Assembly: GCA_944324705.1 (NCBI GenBank)
Contig: CALUXI010000001.1
Span: 1 to 64,000, forward strand
From: an uncultured Acholeplasmatales bacterium
Lineage (GTDB): Bacteria; Bacillota_I; Bacilli_A; Acholeplasmatales; Anaeroplasmataceae
Length of the DNA: 64,000 nt
Direction of reading: 5' to 3'
The notes below the pieces were generated by a model. That model searched no databases. It was given only the letters and a program-made list of their open reading frames with translations, and had not been told where the DNA came from. The position numbers were made by a program, and so were the translations under genes. This document shows positions 55,155-64,000 of the stretch, one piece after another (the stretch's first letter is position 1; every line of letters starts with the position of its first letter).

Positions 55155-55925
55155 ATGAAGTATTTACATAATAAATATGTCTTAGCTTTGTTAGCTTTAA
55201 TATTTTACATAATTTGGATGTTTATTTTGCCTGATTACCTGGCTAAAATTACAACTTCATTAATGCATTATGACTTTTATGTTACTATGTTAAATTTAAG
55301 TAATATTTCTTCATTTTTTGCTACAAATAGTCAAAATTATGTTAATCAACTAAATACTTGTCATGAAATTATAATTTATACTCTTTGTTTTTTAATACTA
55401 TTATTAATATTAAGTAGATTGATTAAAGATGATTTTATAAAACTAAAAAATAATATTAATAACTATTTGCAGACGATACTAATTAGTTTTGCTATCTATT
55501 ATGGTATTAATATAATTGTTAATGCCATAACCTTATTAATGCAACAAATGTTAGGTAGTAGTTTAGAAAGTCAAAATCAAGCTAATATTGAATCTTTAAT
55601 TAATTTTAGTTTTTATGGTTTATCTATGTTTATCCCGATTTGCCTAATTGGCCCTTTAGTTGAAGAATTAATTTTTAGAAAATGTTTTTTCACCTTAATT
55701 CCTAATAAAATTCTTGCCTTAGTTTTAAGTTGTTTATGTTTTGGTTTACTTCATACTATTAGTTATGATTATAGTTTTATAGAACTTATCATAATTACGC
55801 TCCCTTATTTTACAGCTGGGATTGCTTTTGGCTATTGTTATATAAAAACTAACAATATTTTCGCGAGTTATTTATTACACGCAGGTCTTAATTTTATTTC
55901 ATTTTGTTTAATATTATTAATGTAG
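55155..55925 (+). CDS. CPBP family intramembrane metalloprotease
   Basis: A 256-aa membrane protein with about seven helices. The CPBP/Abi motifs are present: GPLVEELIFRKCFF (EExxxR), FGLLHTI (FxxxH) and NNIFASYLLHAGLNF (HxxxN). Such proteases process CAAX-like tails or act in bacteriocin immunity. I start at 55155 because GAGGAG precedes that ATG. It is followed 10 bases later by coaD. Confidence 0.88.
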   Translation: MKYLHNKYVLALLALIFYIIWMFILPDYLAKITTSLMHYDFYVTMLNLSNISSFFATNSQNYVNQLNTCHEIIIYTLCFLILLLILSRLIKDDFIKLKNNINNYLQTILISFAIYYGINIIVNAITLLMQQMLGSSLESQNQANIESLINFSFYGLSMFIPICLIGPLVEELIFRKCFFTLIPNKILALVLSCLCFGLLHTISYDYSFIELIIITLPYFTAGIAFGYCYIKTNNIFASYLLHAGLNFISFCLILLM

Positions 55926-55935
55926 GAGGTTATTT

Positions 55936-56433
55936 ATGCGTATTTGTTATCCTGGTTCTTTTGATCCATTAAGTAATGGTCATTTAGACATAATTAAAAG
56001 ATTAAGTAAAAACTTTAGTGAGGTAGTTATTTTAATATCTAACAATATTAACAAACACTACACTTTTACTGTAAATGAAAGAAAGGAAATGATTGAACTT
56101 GCTACTAAAGATTTAAAAAATGTTAAAATTGATATTTATAATGGTTTAGTAGTTAATTATTGTGCAGAAAATAATATTAAATTATTAGCAAGAGGTCTTA
56201 GAAATATTTCTGATTATGAAGCTGAATTTAATTTATTTCAATTTAATAGAGATTTAAATCCTAATATTGAAACTATCTTATTATATCCTTCAAGTAAAAA
56301 CCAATTCATTTCTAGTTCAGCTGTTAAAGAATTAGTTACATTTAATGCTGATATTTCTAAATATGTTCCTAAAGAATTAATTCAGATTATAAAAGACAAA
56401 TTTAAAGAAAATATAAAAGTCAAAAAACTATAA
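55936..56433 (+). CDS. coaD: Phosphopantetheine adenylyltransferase
   Basis: Catalyses the fourth step of coenzyme A synthesis. The 165-aa product has RICYPGSFDPLSNGHLDIIKR (nucleotidyltransferase HxGH site, here SNGH), LARGLRNISDYEAEFNLFQFNRDL, and SSKNQFISSSAVKEL (the ISSS nucleotide motif). TAGGAGG precedes the start. Full length. Confidence 0.96.
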   Translation: MRICYPGSFDPLSNGHLDIIKRLSKNFSEVVILISNNINKHYTFTVNERKEMIELATKDLKNVKIDIYNGLVVNYCAENNIKLLARGLRNISDYEAEFNLFQFNRDLNPNIETILLYPSSKNQFISSSAVKELVTFNADISKYVPKELIQIIKDKFKENIKVKKL

Positions 56434-56434
56434 A

Positions 56435-56458
56435 AAAAGGCGCTATTACGCGTCTTTT
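56435..56458. terminator. Terminator between convergent coaD and rpe
   Basis: AAAAGGCGC and GCGTCTTTT form a 9-bp stem with one wobble, flanked by A and T runs. It overlaps the end of rpe. Confidence 0.7.
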
Positions 56459-57078
56459 AGTTTTTTTATAGTCATAATTTTGTCATCAGCTTTAGCAACT
56501 TGACTACCAACAACAAAAATATCAGTCTTATCTTTTATTAATTTAATTGTTTCTAAATTAATACCACCATCAATAGATATTTTAAAATTATATTTTAATT
56601 GCAATTCTCGCAAAGCTTCTAGTTTTTTAATACTATTTTCCATAAACTTTTGACCACCAAAGCCAGGTTCAACACTCATAACTAATACTAAATCCACTAA
56701 ATCTAAATAAGGTAATATTTCATCGACATTAGTATTTGGTTTAATACTTATTCCAGCTAAAATATTATGTGATTTAATTAATTCAAGTGTTTTTCTTATT
56801 TCTTTAGTAGCTTCGAGATGGATAGTTATTATGTCAGAACCGGCACTTACAAACTTTTCAATATATCTAATTGGCTCGGTTATCATTAAATGTGTATCAA
56901 ATACTACTTTTGTTTTATTTCTTAAAGATTTTATTAATGCTGGACCAAAAGAAATATTAGGAACAAACACACCATCCATTACATCTAAATGAATATAATC
57001 AATACTATCATATAATGGTTCTAACTCATTATTTAAATTACTTAAATCAAAATCTAAAATTGATAAACTTAATTTCAT
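56446..57078 (-). CDS. rpe: Ribulose-phosphate 3-epimerase
   Basis: Interconverts ribulose-5-P and xylulose-5-P in the pentose phosphate pathway. The 210-aa TIM barrel shows SILDFDLSNLNNEL, DYIHLDVMDGVFVPNISFGP (metal His/Asp), DTHLMITEP, LVMSVEPGFGGQKFM and ISIDGGINLETI. It lies four bases after rsgA. Confidence 0.96.
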   Translation of the reverse strand: MKLSLSILDFDLSNLNNELEPLYDSIDYIHLDVMDGVFVPNISFGPALIKSLRNKTKVVFDTHLMITEPIRYIEKFVSAGSDIITIHLEATKEIRKTLELIKSHNILAGISIKPNTNVDEILPYLDLVDLVLVMSVEPGFGGQKFMENSIKKLEALRELQLKYNFKISIDGGINLETIKLIKDKTDIFVVGSQVAKADDKIMTIKKLKDA

Positions 57079-57082
57079 TTTT

Positions 57083-57997
57083 TTAACCTATTTCTTTTAA
57101 CATTTTTAAATAATTAATATATCTAGATTCTAAAATATCTTTGCCTACTTCATTTACCACTTCACAGCCTAAAGTGTTTTCTAGATGTAAACAATTCCTA
57201 AACTTACAATGATATTTTTTAAATTCAACAAAATAATCTTTAAGATTATCTTTAGTAATTCCATGTAAATCAAGTTTAGAAAAACCAGGTGTATCACCTA
57301 AATAACCATCTTTAAAATGATATAAACTAGTAATACGTGTCGTATGTTTACCGCGTCCTAAAGCTTTAGATATTTCATCAGTTTTTAATTTAAAACCAGG
57401 AATTAAGGCATTAATTAAGGTTGATTTTCCTGCCCCAGTTTGACCAGCTACAATGGTTGTTTTAATGCTTAATAGTTCAACTATTTGTGTCGGATAATCT
57501 TTTTTACTATTAACGAAAAATACTTTATAACCTATTTTTTCATAATAAGACATTTTAGATTTTAAATCAAACAATTCTTCTTCCGTTAATTTATCTATTT
57601 TGCTAATAACTATCACTGGTTCAATATTTTGTTTTAAAATATTAACTAAAAATAAATCTAGTAAATAAAAATTAAAGGTTGGTTCTTTAGCTGCAAAAAC
57701 TAGTAAAACCTGGTCAATATTAGCAACATCCGGTCTTATAAGGCTATTGAAACGGGGTTCAATTTCAACAATTATATCATCTTCAATTAAAACATAGTCT
57801 CCAACTTTAGGACTCAATTTAACATTAGTTGTATCAACTTTTTGACCTAACTGTTTTGTTTTAATTTGAAAAGTAGCTTGTTTATCAACCCTATAATTTC
57901 TTAACCTGCCCCCACATCTTACAATTTTTTTAGTGTTATCTTCTAAGACTACTTCATATGCCCCACTATTATGGGTTATAACTCTACCTTTTATCAT
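57083..57997 (-). CDS. rsgA: Ribosome small subunit-dependent GTPase RsgA
   Basis: A late 30S maturation factor. The 304-aa product has an N-terminal OB fold, the circularly permuted GTPase order NxxD-first (VISKIDK, then AGQTGAGKSTLINALIP, then GDTPGFS), and a C-terminal zinc knuckle CKFRNCLHLENTLGCEV. It overlaps rlmN by 14 bases; the rsgA-rpe order is conserved in Bacillota. Confidence 0.96.
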   Translation of the reverse strand: MIKGRVITHNSGAYEVVLEDNTKKIVRCGGRLRNYRVDKQATFQIKTKQLGQKVDTTNVKLSPKVGDYVLIEDDIIVEIEPRFNSLIRPDVANIDQVLLVFAAKEPTFNFYLLDLFLVNILKQNIEPVIVISKIDKLTEEELFDLKSKMSYYEKIGYKVFFVNSKKDYPTQIVELLSIKTTIVAGQTGAGKSTLINALIPGFKLKTDEISKALGRGKHTTRITSLYHFKDGYLGDTPGFSKLDLHGITKDNLKDYFVEFKKYHCKFRNCLHLENTLGCEVVNEVGKDILESRYINYLKMLKEIG

Positions 57998-59015
57998 CTA
58001 AATATTTACTCCTAAGTTGCCCACAAGCTGCCGCAATGTCACTACCTTGTTCTTTTCTTAAAGTTACATCTATACCTTGTTTTTTCAAAATATCATAAAA
58101 TTTTCTTTGTCTTTCTTTTGTAGAACGTCTAAATGGATTTTCTAGAACCTCATTGTAAGGTATTAAATTGACATAAACATTCATACCTCTAAGTAAATTA
58201 GCTAATTCATAAGCTTCTTTTTCTGAATCATTTACTTCTTTAATTAAAATATATTCTATCGTAATTCGCCGATTTGTTTTTTCATAATAATAATTTAGGG
58301 CAGCAAATAATTCTTCTATAGGATAAGCTTTATTAATAGGCATTAAAGAATCTCTTAATTTATTATTAGGAGCATGTAAACTAATAGCTAAATTGATTTG
58401 TAAAGGGAAGTCAGCAAATTCTTTGATTTTAGGGACTAACCCACAAGTTGACACTGTTAAATGTCTTTGTCCGATAGCTAAGCCTAAAGGATGATTTAAA
58501 ATTGTCAAAAAATCTAATACATTATCATAGTTATCAAAAGGTTCCCCAATTCCCATGACTACGACATGACTAATTTTAACATTATATAATTTTTCAACTG
58601 TTAAAACTTGTAAAACCATTTCATATGTTTCTAAATTTCTAACTTTTTTCTTTAAACCTGATGCACAAAAAGCACAAGCCATATTGCAGCCAACTTCACT
58701 TGTCACGCATAAAGAATTACCATAATCTTGGGTCATTAAAACAGATTCAATTAAATTGCCATCATTTAATTTAAATAAGAATTTAACTGTTCCATCACTA
58801 GAGACATTTTTAGTAATGCATTCTAATTCATCAAATTTAAAATCTTTTTCTAAAACAGGCCACAATGTTTTCTTGATATCCGTCATTTCATTAAAAGATG
58901 TAACTTTTTGTCTATATAACCACGGAATTATTTGTTTAGCTCTAAAAGGTTTTTCACCAATTTTTGTAAAATATTCTTTAAACTTTTCTTCTGTAAAATT
59001 ATAAATATGTTCCAT
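57984..59015 (-). CDS. rlmN: Dual-specificity 23S rRNA/tRNA adenine C2-methyltransferase RlmN
   Basis: A radical SAM enzyme that methylates A2503 of 23S rRNA and A37 of some tRNAs. The 343-aa protein carries CNMACAFCASG (CxxxCxxC iron-sulfur motif), the N-terminal FRAKQIIPWLYRQKV domain, MGIGEPFDNYDNV and the C-terminal catalytic cysteine in EQGSDIAAACGQL. AGGAGG precedes the ATG. Full length. Confidence 0.96.
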   Translation of the reverse strand: MEHIYNFTEEKFKEYFTKIGEKPFRAKQIIPWLYRQKVTSFNEMTDIKKTLWPVLEKDFKFDELECITKNVSSDGTVKFLFKLNDGNLIESVLMTQDYGNSLCVTSEVGCNMACAFCASGLKKKVRNLETYEMVLQVLTVEKLYNVKISHVVVMGIGEPFDNYDNVLDFLTILNHPLGLAIGQRHLTVSTCGLVPKIKEFADFPLQINLAISLHAPNNKLRDSLMPINKAYPIEELFAALNYYYEKTNRRITIEYILIKEVNDSEKEAYELANLLRGMNVYVNLIPYNEVLENPFRRSTKERQRKFYDILKKQGIDVTLRKEQGSDIAAACGQLRSKYLDDKR

Positions 59016-59023
59016 TAGTCCTC

Positions 59024-61336
59024 CTAATCAACTGCCTTTAAAGATTCAACCATTTTAACTTTTCTTGTAAAAGTTGACATAATTAAATTAATTATTATAC
59101 TAAATCCAGCTGTAATTAACAAAGTTATTAAATAAGAACTCACATCAATATGATATAAATATGATAATAATGGATTCTCATTAATTGCTAAAACACCATA
59201 CATTAACGGATAACCTAAAGCTAAACCAATAGCCGAACCGACCAAAGTTAAAAGTAAAACTTCAATTAAAAAGGAACTAGCTATTTCTTTAGTAGTAAAA
59301 CCTAAAACTTTTAAAGTGGCAATATCTTTCATTCTCTCTTTAAAATTCAATAAAGCCAAATTATATAAAACAACAATTGCTAATAATATTGCAAATACTT
59401 TAATAGTATTAGTCATAATTCTAACCGCAGCTAACTTATCTTCAGCTTGTAATCTTAAATTAGCTAAAGTAATACCATCATAAATACCATCAATTTCTAA
59501 TAATTCTTCTAAAATAGAATCAGCCTTACTGATATCTTTTATTTTTAACCAACAATTTGTTGGTGAAGCATTTAAAATATCGCTAGCACTAGATATATAA
59601 ATACCTTGAGAAAAACTAATATCAATTATATTCGTAATCTTAGTTTTATAACTATTATTTCCATAAATAAAACTAATTTCATCACCAATATTAGCCCCTA
59701 TTTCATCAGCTACTTTTGATGTAATTAAACAACTATTTTCATCATATTCAGGAACAAAAATATGGCTTTCTTCAGGTAAAATATATACATATGAATCAAT
59801 TGTATTTTTGGCTGAAATTGAAACATCTAATTTAGCATATTCATCAATATATAACAATTCATCATTTTTACTTAATTCATCTAAATGACTACTATTATCC
59901 TCATAATATAAATGAATGTCAAAAGGAATTAAACTTACCTCTTTATTAATACTATTATCTAAAGTATCTTCAATGCCAAAACCACAAAGTAAGAGGGCAC
60001 TACAACCCATTACCCCAAACAAAACCATAAAAGTTCGACTTACTTTTCTTTTCATATTTCTAAATGCCATTCTTAAAGATAAAAAATTATCCTTTTTAGG
60101 CATTAATTTATCAAAAATAGTTGCCTTCATTTGATAACTATTATCTCCCCTAATACTTGAAGCCGGAACTTTTCTTAAAATACTAGCTAAACTGAAAATA
60201 GCTACTAAATACACAATAACAATAAGTAATAAGACACTAACTAAATAAAACGGATGGAAAAAACTAGTTTTAATATTTGGTAATTGATATAAAATATTAT
60301 ATTTTTGATTCATTACATTAGGAATAATTAAAGGGCCAATTATAATACCACAAATACCACCTATTAAACACAATATAATAAAAATATTAGTATAGTGTAA
60401 TAATATTTCTAAATTAGAATACCCTAAAGCTTTTAATAACCCAATATTCTTTTGTTCTTTATCAATCAACTCAGAAATAGAAGTCAAAATAATTAATAAA
60501 GCTACCAAATAAAATATTATAGGGAAAATATATAGTAATTGTTTAGCTTGAATAACATCAGCCTCTATCGTAACATTAGTTGGTAAATCTTCTCGCATTA
60601 AAGAAAATAAAACATCTTCTTTATTCTTGAATAGATTGATTACGCTGCTTGTATTATCCCCTTTTAAGAGATATTCATTATACATTTGTGGTAAATAGCT
60701 ATCTATTAAATCAGCTGTTATAAATAAATCTAAATTATTATCTTTAGCATAATTTAAAATACTTGTTTTTAATGCTTCTTCCCCTAAATAAATTAAACTA
60801 GGAGAATATTCACTATTTTCTAAAGCTTCTGGGTGAGTTAGAGTTCCATCTATTTTAAATTCTAAACTTATATCTAAAGGCAAGCCAAGATTAGGTAATT
60901 TTAATATAAATGTATCACCTATCTCTAATTCTAAATTTTTTAAAAAGCCTTCATCAACTAACACTAAACTAGCATCTAATTTATCTACACTCATATAAGC
61001 AGGTTTATTTAAAGAACTATTATCATTAAAAGTTATTACATTGACATTAGTTGAATTAACATCCGCTGTTAAATATATTCTTTCTTCATAATAGATATTA
61101 GCATTATCTAATTCATCTTTAAAAGAATCATTATTTCCTTTAGTTAAAATAATTCCATCACACATATTACTTTTAGTATAAATATCGGTTAATTTATTAG
61201 AAAAACCTTTATAGTTAGCATAAATACCTGTAAATAAGGAAACAGCTAATATAGCTATAATAATGACTGTAATATATTGTTTCAAATTTTCTTTTATTTC
61301 TCTTAAATCTTTTTTAAATAAAATATTTTCTACCAT
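59024..61336 (-). CDS. FtsX-like ABC transporter permease
   Basis: A 770-aa permease of the MacB/FtsX superfamily. One N-terminal helix and a large extracytoplasmic domain (about 45-260) are followed by an FtsX unit (260-385), a second anchor and extracytoplasmic domain (430-645) and a second FtsX unit (655-760, KERMKDIATLKVLGFTTKEIASSF). Such ten-helix permeases export lipids or peptides or act as mechanotransmitters. The gene overlaps the ATPase gene upstream by seven bases, so the pair works together. Confidence 0.88.
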   Translation of the reverse strand: MVENILFKKDLREIKENLKQYITVIIIAILAVSLFTGIYANYKGFSNKLTDIYTKSNMCDGIILTKGNNDSFKDELDNANIYYEERIYLTADVNSTNVNVITFNDNSSLNKPAYMSVDKLDASLVLVDEGFLKNLELEIGDTFILKLPNLGLPLDISLEFKIDGTLTHPEALENSEYSPSLIYLGEEALKTSILNYAKDNNLDLFITADLIDSYLPQMYNEYLLKGDNTSSVINLFKNKEDVLFSLMREDLPTNVTIEADVIQAKQLLYIFPIIFYLVALLIILTSISELIDKEQKNIGLLKALGYSNLEILLHYTNIFIILCLIGGICGIIIGPLIIPNVMNQKYNILYQLPNIKTSFFHPFYLVSVLLLIVIVYLVAIFSLASILRKVPASSIRGDNSYQMKATIFDKLMPKKDNFLSLRMAFRNMKRKVSRTFMVLFGVMGCSALLLCGFGIEDTLDNSINKEVSLIPFDIHLYYEDNSSHLDELSKNDELLYIDEYAKLDVSISAKNTIDSYVYILPEESHIFVPEYDENSCLITSKVADEIGANIGDEISFIYGNNSYKTKITNIIDISFSQGIYISSASDILNASPTNCWLKIKDISKADSILEELLEIDGIYDGITLANLRLQAEDKLAAVRIMTNTIKVFAILLAIVVLYNLALLNFKERMKDIATLKVLGFTTKEIASSFLIEVLLLTLVGSAIGLALGYPLMYGVLAINENPLLSYLYHIDVSSYLITLLITAGFSIIINLIMSTFTRKVKMVESLKAVD

Positions 61337-62031
61337 ACGATATCTTTAACGTCCTTAGGAGATTCATTATATTCATCTGAAACAATTTTACCATCACTTA
61401 ATTTAATTACCCGGTCAGCCACTAAGGCAATATTAGCATTATGGGTAACTACTACAACCGCACTATCTTCTGTCTTACTTAAATCTTTAAGTAAGGCAAT
61501 AATATTTTGACCAGTCTTGCTATCTAAGGCCCCTGTTGGTTCATCACAAAGTAAGATTTGAGGTTTCTTAACTAAGGCGCGCGCGATACTGACTCTTTGT
61601 TGTTCCCCACCTGATAAATTAGAAGGAAAGTTGTTTAGTCTCTTTCCTAACCCAACTTTTTCAAGTATTTCTCTTGGGTCTAAATGGTCCTTTATTTTTT
61701 TAGTAGCTAAACTAACATTTTCGTAGGCAGTTAAGTTATTCATCAAATTATAAAATTGGAAAACAAACCCAATCTTTTCTCTTCTAAATTTAGTTAACTC
61801 GTGATTATTTAATTTCGTAATATCTGTGTCTTCTACTAAATAGGTACCAGAGGTAGCGGTATCCATCCCACCTAAAATGTTTAAGATAGTTGATTTGCCC
61901 GCCCCACTAGGTCCTAATATTACTACAAATTCTTTTTTATTTAATTTAAAATTAATATCATCTAAAGCTTTAACTAAGGTTTCATTCTCTCCGTAATACT
62001 TTTTAATATGATTTAATTCAATATAAGACAT
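61330..62031 (-). CDS. ABC transporter ATPase (LolD/MacB type)
   Basis: A 233-aa ATPase: GPSGAGKSTILNILGG (Walker A), LSGGEQQRVSIARALVKKP (signature) and ILLCDEPTGALDSKTG (Walker B), all of the LolD/MacB class. It lies one base after pheT and overlaps its permease gene, so it is embedded in a housekeeping operon (pheT-ABC-permease-rlmN-rsgA-rpe). Confidence 0.93.
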   Translation of the reverse strand: MSYIELNHIKKYYGENETLVKALDDINFKLNKKEFVVILGPSGAGKSTILNILGGMDTATSGTYLVEDTDITKLNNHELTKFRREKIGFVFQFYNLMNNLTAYENVSLATKKIKDHLDPREILEKVGLGKRLNNFPSNLSGGEQQRVSIARALVKKPQILLCDEPTGALDSKTGQNIIALLKDLSKTEDSAVVVVTHNANIALVADRVIKLSDGKIVSDEYNESPKDVKDIVW

Positions 62032-62032
62032 C

Positions 62033-64000
62033 TTATCTCAGCTCAGCTTTAAAATAATAATCTAATCTATTTAAGATAGAATTAATAACTTTATCAACAT
62101 CTTTACTATCAAGAGTTTTATCTTTATCAATAAATACCATCTTAAACGCTAATGACTTCTTATTTTCCCCTAAAGATTTATCTTTATATAAATCAAAGAC
62201 ATTGACAGATACTAAATATTTCTTAGCTACCATTTTAACTACTTTTAATACTTCATCAGCGCTTACTTTTTCATCGATAACAATAGCTAAATCCCGCTCA
62301 ATAGAAGGATATTTTGAAATAGTTTCATATTTGATATTTGAAATATGTTTATATAATTTATCTAAATTAATTTCAAAAACATAAGTATCTTTTAAATCAT
62401 TTTTTAATCTAAATTCTGGGTGTAAGCCAGCAATGAAACCTACTTCTTCATTATCAACTAAAATCTTAGCTTGACGACCCGGGTGATAAGTTTCTTTAAT
62501 ATTTTCATAAGGTAAATAACTAAATTCTAAATTTAACTTACTAGCTAAATTATCTAGGATACCTTTAACTAAATAGAAATCAACCTTAATATTTTGACCT
62601 TGCCATAAATTATTACTGAAGTTACCAGTTAAACCACCAGCTAACATTAATTCTTCTTTTTGCATACTATATCGTTTACCAATTTCAAAGATACTTATAT
62701 CTGTCATTTGTCTAGCCATATTATATTTAATGACATCCATAATACCATTTAATAAACTTAAACGCATATAAGCTCTATCACTAGTTAGAGGCATTAAAAG
62801 TTTAATAGGTTCAGCTTCTTCTAAGTTATATAAATGTAAGGTTTCTTCACTAACTAAACTATAAGTTACTGTTTCATTTAAACCACTTAAAGCTAAAACT
62901 TCTCTAATATTACGAGTTAATTCTTGAGCTTTAGTTAAGTGACCTAAAGAATTAATTAAAGCGGTTGTCGTAGGAATCTTATCATAACCAACCATTCTAG
63001 CTACATCTTCACAAATATCAGCATAGAAGTTTTCTAAATCCATTCTTCGACTTGGAATTTCAATATGATAAGTATCACCTTTAATTTCATAACTATAAAG
63101 TAAGTTAGTAAATATTTTTTCAAGTTCAATATTAGTTAAACTAGTACCTAATAAATTATTAACTTTAGCTAAAGTTACATCAACATATTTCTTTTCATAT
63201 GGTATTCTTACTACATCAACCATATTACCAACAACAACCCCACCAGCTAGTTCACAAATTAAGTGACTTGCCATATCTAAGGCTTTCTTAATTCTTTCTT
63301 GACAAGCTATTCTTTCAAAACGAGTTGAAGCTTCACTCTTTAGACCTAAACGACTTGATGTTCTTCTAATGGCCATTGGGTCAAACATTGCAGCTTCTAA
63401 AACTATTTCACTTGTAGTTGGTAAAACTTCAGAGTTTAAGCCACCCATAATACCACCTAAACCAATTGGCTTTGTCCCATCGGTGATTAATATATCATTA
63501 GGTTCAAGTTTTCTATTTATATCATCAAGAGTTACAAATTCTTTAATATCACCAGCTTCTTTAACAACAATATGATCCCCAACAAAATTATGATCATAGG
63601 CATGCATCGGCTCACCTAAAGCTAACATTACATAGTTAGTAATATCAACAACATTGTTAATTGGTCTAACCCCAGAAGCAATTAAACGCATTTTAAGCCA
63701 CATTGGTGATTCTTTAATTGTTATATTTTTAATATAACGAGCCCCATATTCATAACATAAATCACTTTCAATTTCAACTTTTAAAGGATTTAACATTCTT
63801 GTTTCTTTAACGATATATTGAGGAATCTTTATATCACTACCTAATGCAGCGGCTATATCATAAGCTACACCTTCAATGCTTAATAAATCTGATCTATTAC
63901 TTGTTAATTCTAAATCAATAACTACGTCATCTAAGCCTAAATATTTAATGACATCAGACCCAACTTTTGCGTCTTCTGGTAAAACATAAATACCAGCTTT
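62033..64000 (-). CDS. pheT: Phenylalanyl-tRNA synthetase beta subunit, 5' end outside window
   Basis: The frame is open to the window edge, giving about 655 of the usual 800 residues; the visible part begins KAGIYVLPEDAKVGSD and LELTSNRSDLLSIEGVAYDIA, i.e. inside the tRNA-binding/B1 region. ASGVRPINNVVDITNYVMLALGEPMHAYD is the B3/B4 editing region, VLEAAMFDPMAIRRTSSRLGLKSEASTRFERI follows, and the C-terminal anticodon-binding domain ends ISKYPSIERDLAIVID...VINSILNRLDYYFKAELR. PheS is expected just upstream, beyond the window. Confidence 0.96.
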   Translation of the reverse strand, partial: KAGIYVLPEDAKVGSDVIKYLGLDDVVIDLELTSNRSDLLSIEGVAYDIAAALGSDIKIPQYIVKETRMLNPLKVEIESDLCYEYGARYIKNITIKESPMWLKMRLIASGVRPINNVVDITNYVMLALGEPMHAYDHNFVGDHIVVKEAGDIKEFVTLDDINRKLEPNDILITDGTKPIGLGGIMGGLNSEVLPTTSEIVLEAAMFDPMAIRRTSSRLGLKSEASTRFERIACQERIKKALDMASHLICELAGGVVVGNMVDVVRIPYEKKYVDVTLAKVNNLLGTSLTNIELEKIFTNLLYSYEIKGDTYHIEIPSRRMDLENFYADICEDVARMVGYDKIPTTTALINSLGHLTKAQELTRNIREVLALSGLNETVTYSLVSEETLHLYNLEEAEPIKLLMPLTSDRAYMRLSLLNGIMDVIKYNMARQMTDISIFEIGKRYSMQKEELMLAGGLTGNFSNNLWQGQNIKVDFYLVKGILDNLASKLNLEFSYLPYENIKETYHPGRQAKILVDNEEVGFIAGLHPEFRLKNDLKDTYVFEINLDKLYKHISNIKYETISKYPSIERDLAIVIDEKVSADEVLKVVKMVAKKYLVSVNVFDLYKDKSLGENKKSLAFKMVFIDKDKTLDSKDVDKVINSILNRLDYYFKAELR

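Noticed and set aside
1-64000. Mycoplasma-type genetic code (TGA as Trp), suggested by the very low GC
   Set aside because: TGA ends rimM and ecfT at overlapping gene junctions, and Trp positions use TGG.

Overview
The window is AT-rich (roughly 28% GC by eye) and densely packed, with most genes on the minus strand. It suggests an uncultured gut-type member of the Bacillota (Bacilli, near RF39, Erysipelotrichales or Acholeplasmatales-like lineages). The reasons are the low GC, the rpsP-khpA / rimM-trmD ribosomal cluster, rpsD with a leader, BspA-type leucine-rich lipoproteins, a DUF1836 protein, ECF transporters and Bacilli-style ribosome binding sites. TGA is used as a stop (for example rimM and ecfT), so the Mycoplasma code does not apply. 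This placement is inference; no rRNA or tRNA gene was recognised.

Layout. 105-2058: an AAA-family ATPase beside a broken Dam-type adenine methyltransferase that carries a G10 tract. 2166-9948: two small membrane proteins, then trmD, rimM, addA, addB, khpA and rpsP. 10161-19000: an accessory stretch with a 1579-aa surface lipoprotein, an IS110-type transposase remnant, a membrane-anchored SF2 helicase and a decayed RHS-repeat gene. 19113-21785: YlbF-like, guanylate-kinase-like, peptide deformylase and amidohydrolase genes. 21816-36580: an iron/heme island. 36629-41312: a SpoU-type methyltransferase, thiI, rpsD with its leader, and typA. 41419-45160: a second DtxR-type regulator, a YoaK-like membrane protein and feoAB with two small membrane partners. 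45282-56433: an Ig-like lipoprotein, a short RecQ, a U32 peptidase, a SGNH-like and a DUF1836 protein, a 1013-aa protein with degenerate GGDEF/EAL domains, an ITPase, a CPBP protease and coaD. 56446-64000: rpe, rsgA, rlmN, a FtsX-type ABC exporter and pheT, which runs off the window.

The most interesting system is 21816-36580. Two adjacent minus-strand operons hold parts that resemble the group A Streptococcus shr-shp-siaABCDEFGH heme pathway: a small lipoprotein and a huge LRR lipoprotein that share one domain with two conserved methionines; an IsdE/HtsA-like binding protein keeping the expected Met and His heme ligands; a FecCD permease and ATPase; a pair of ABC ATPase-permeases; an ECF S-T-A module; and a YgbA-type cysteine-rich protein. 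Palindromes close to GTTmGCnnnnGCkAAC sit on the promoters of both operons and on the feoAB promoter. With two DtxR-family regulators nearby, this predicts an iron-responsive heme/ferrous-iron regulon.

Single-base frameshifts occur in dam (three), the heme binding protein, the FecCD permease, one ABC ATPase-permease and the RHS gene. Most are in short homopolymers with the rest of the gene intact, so assembly or base-calling error competes with real gene decay.
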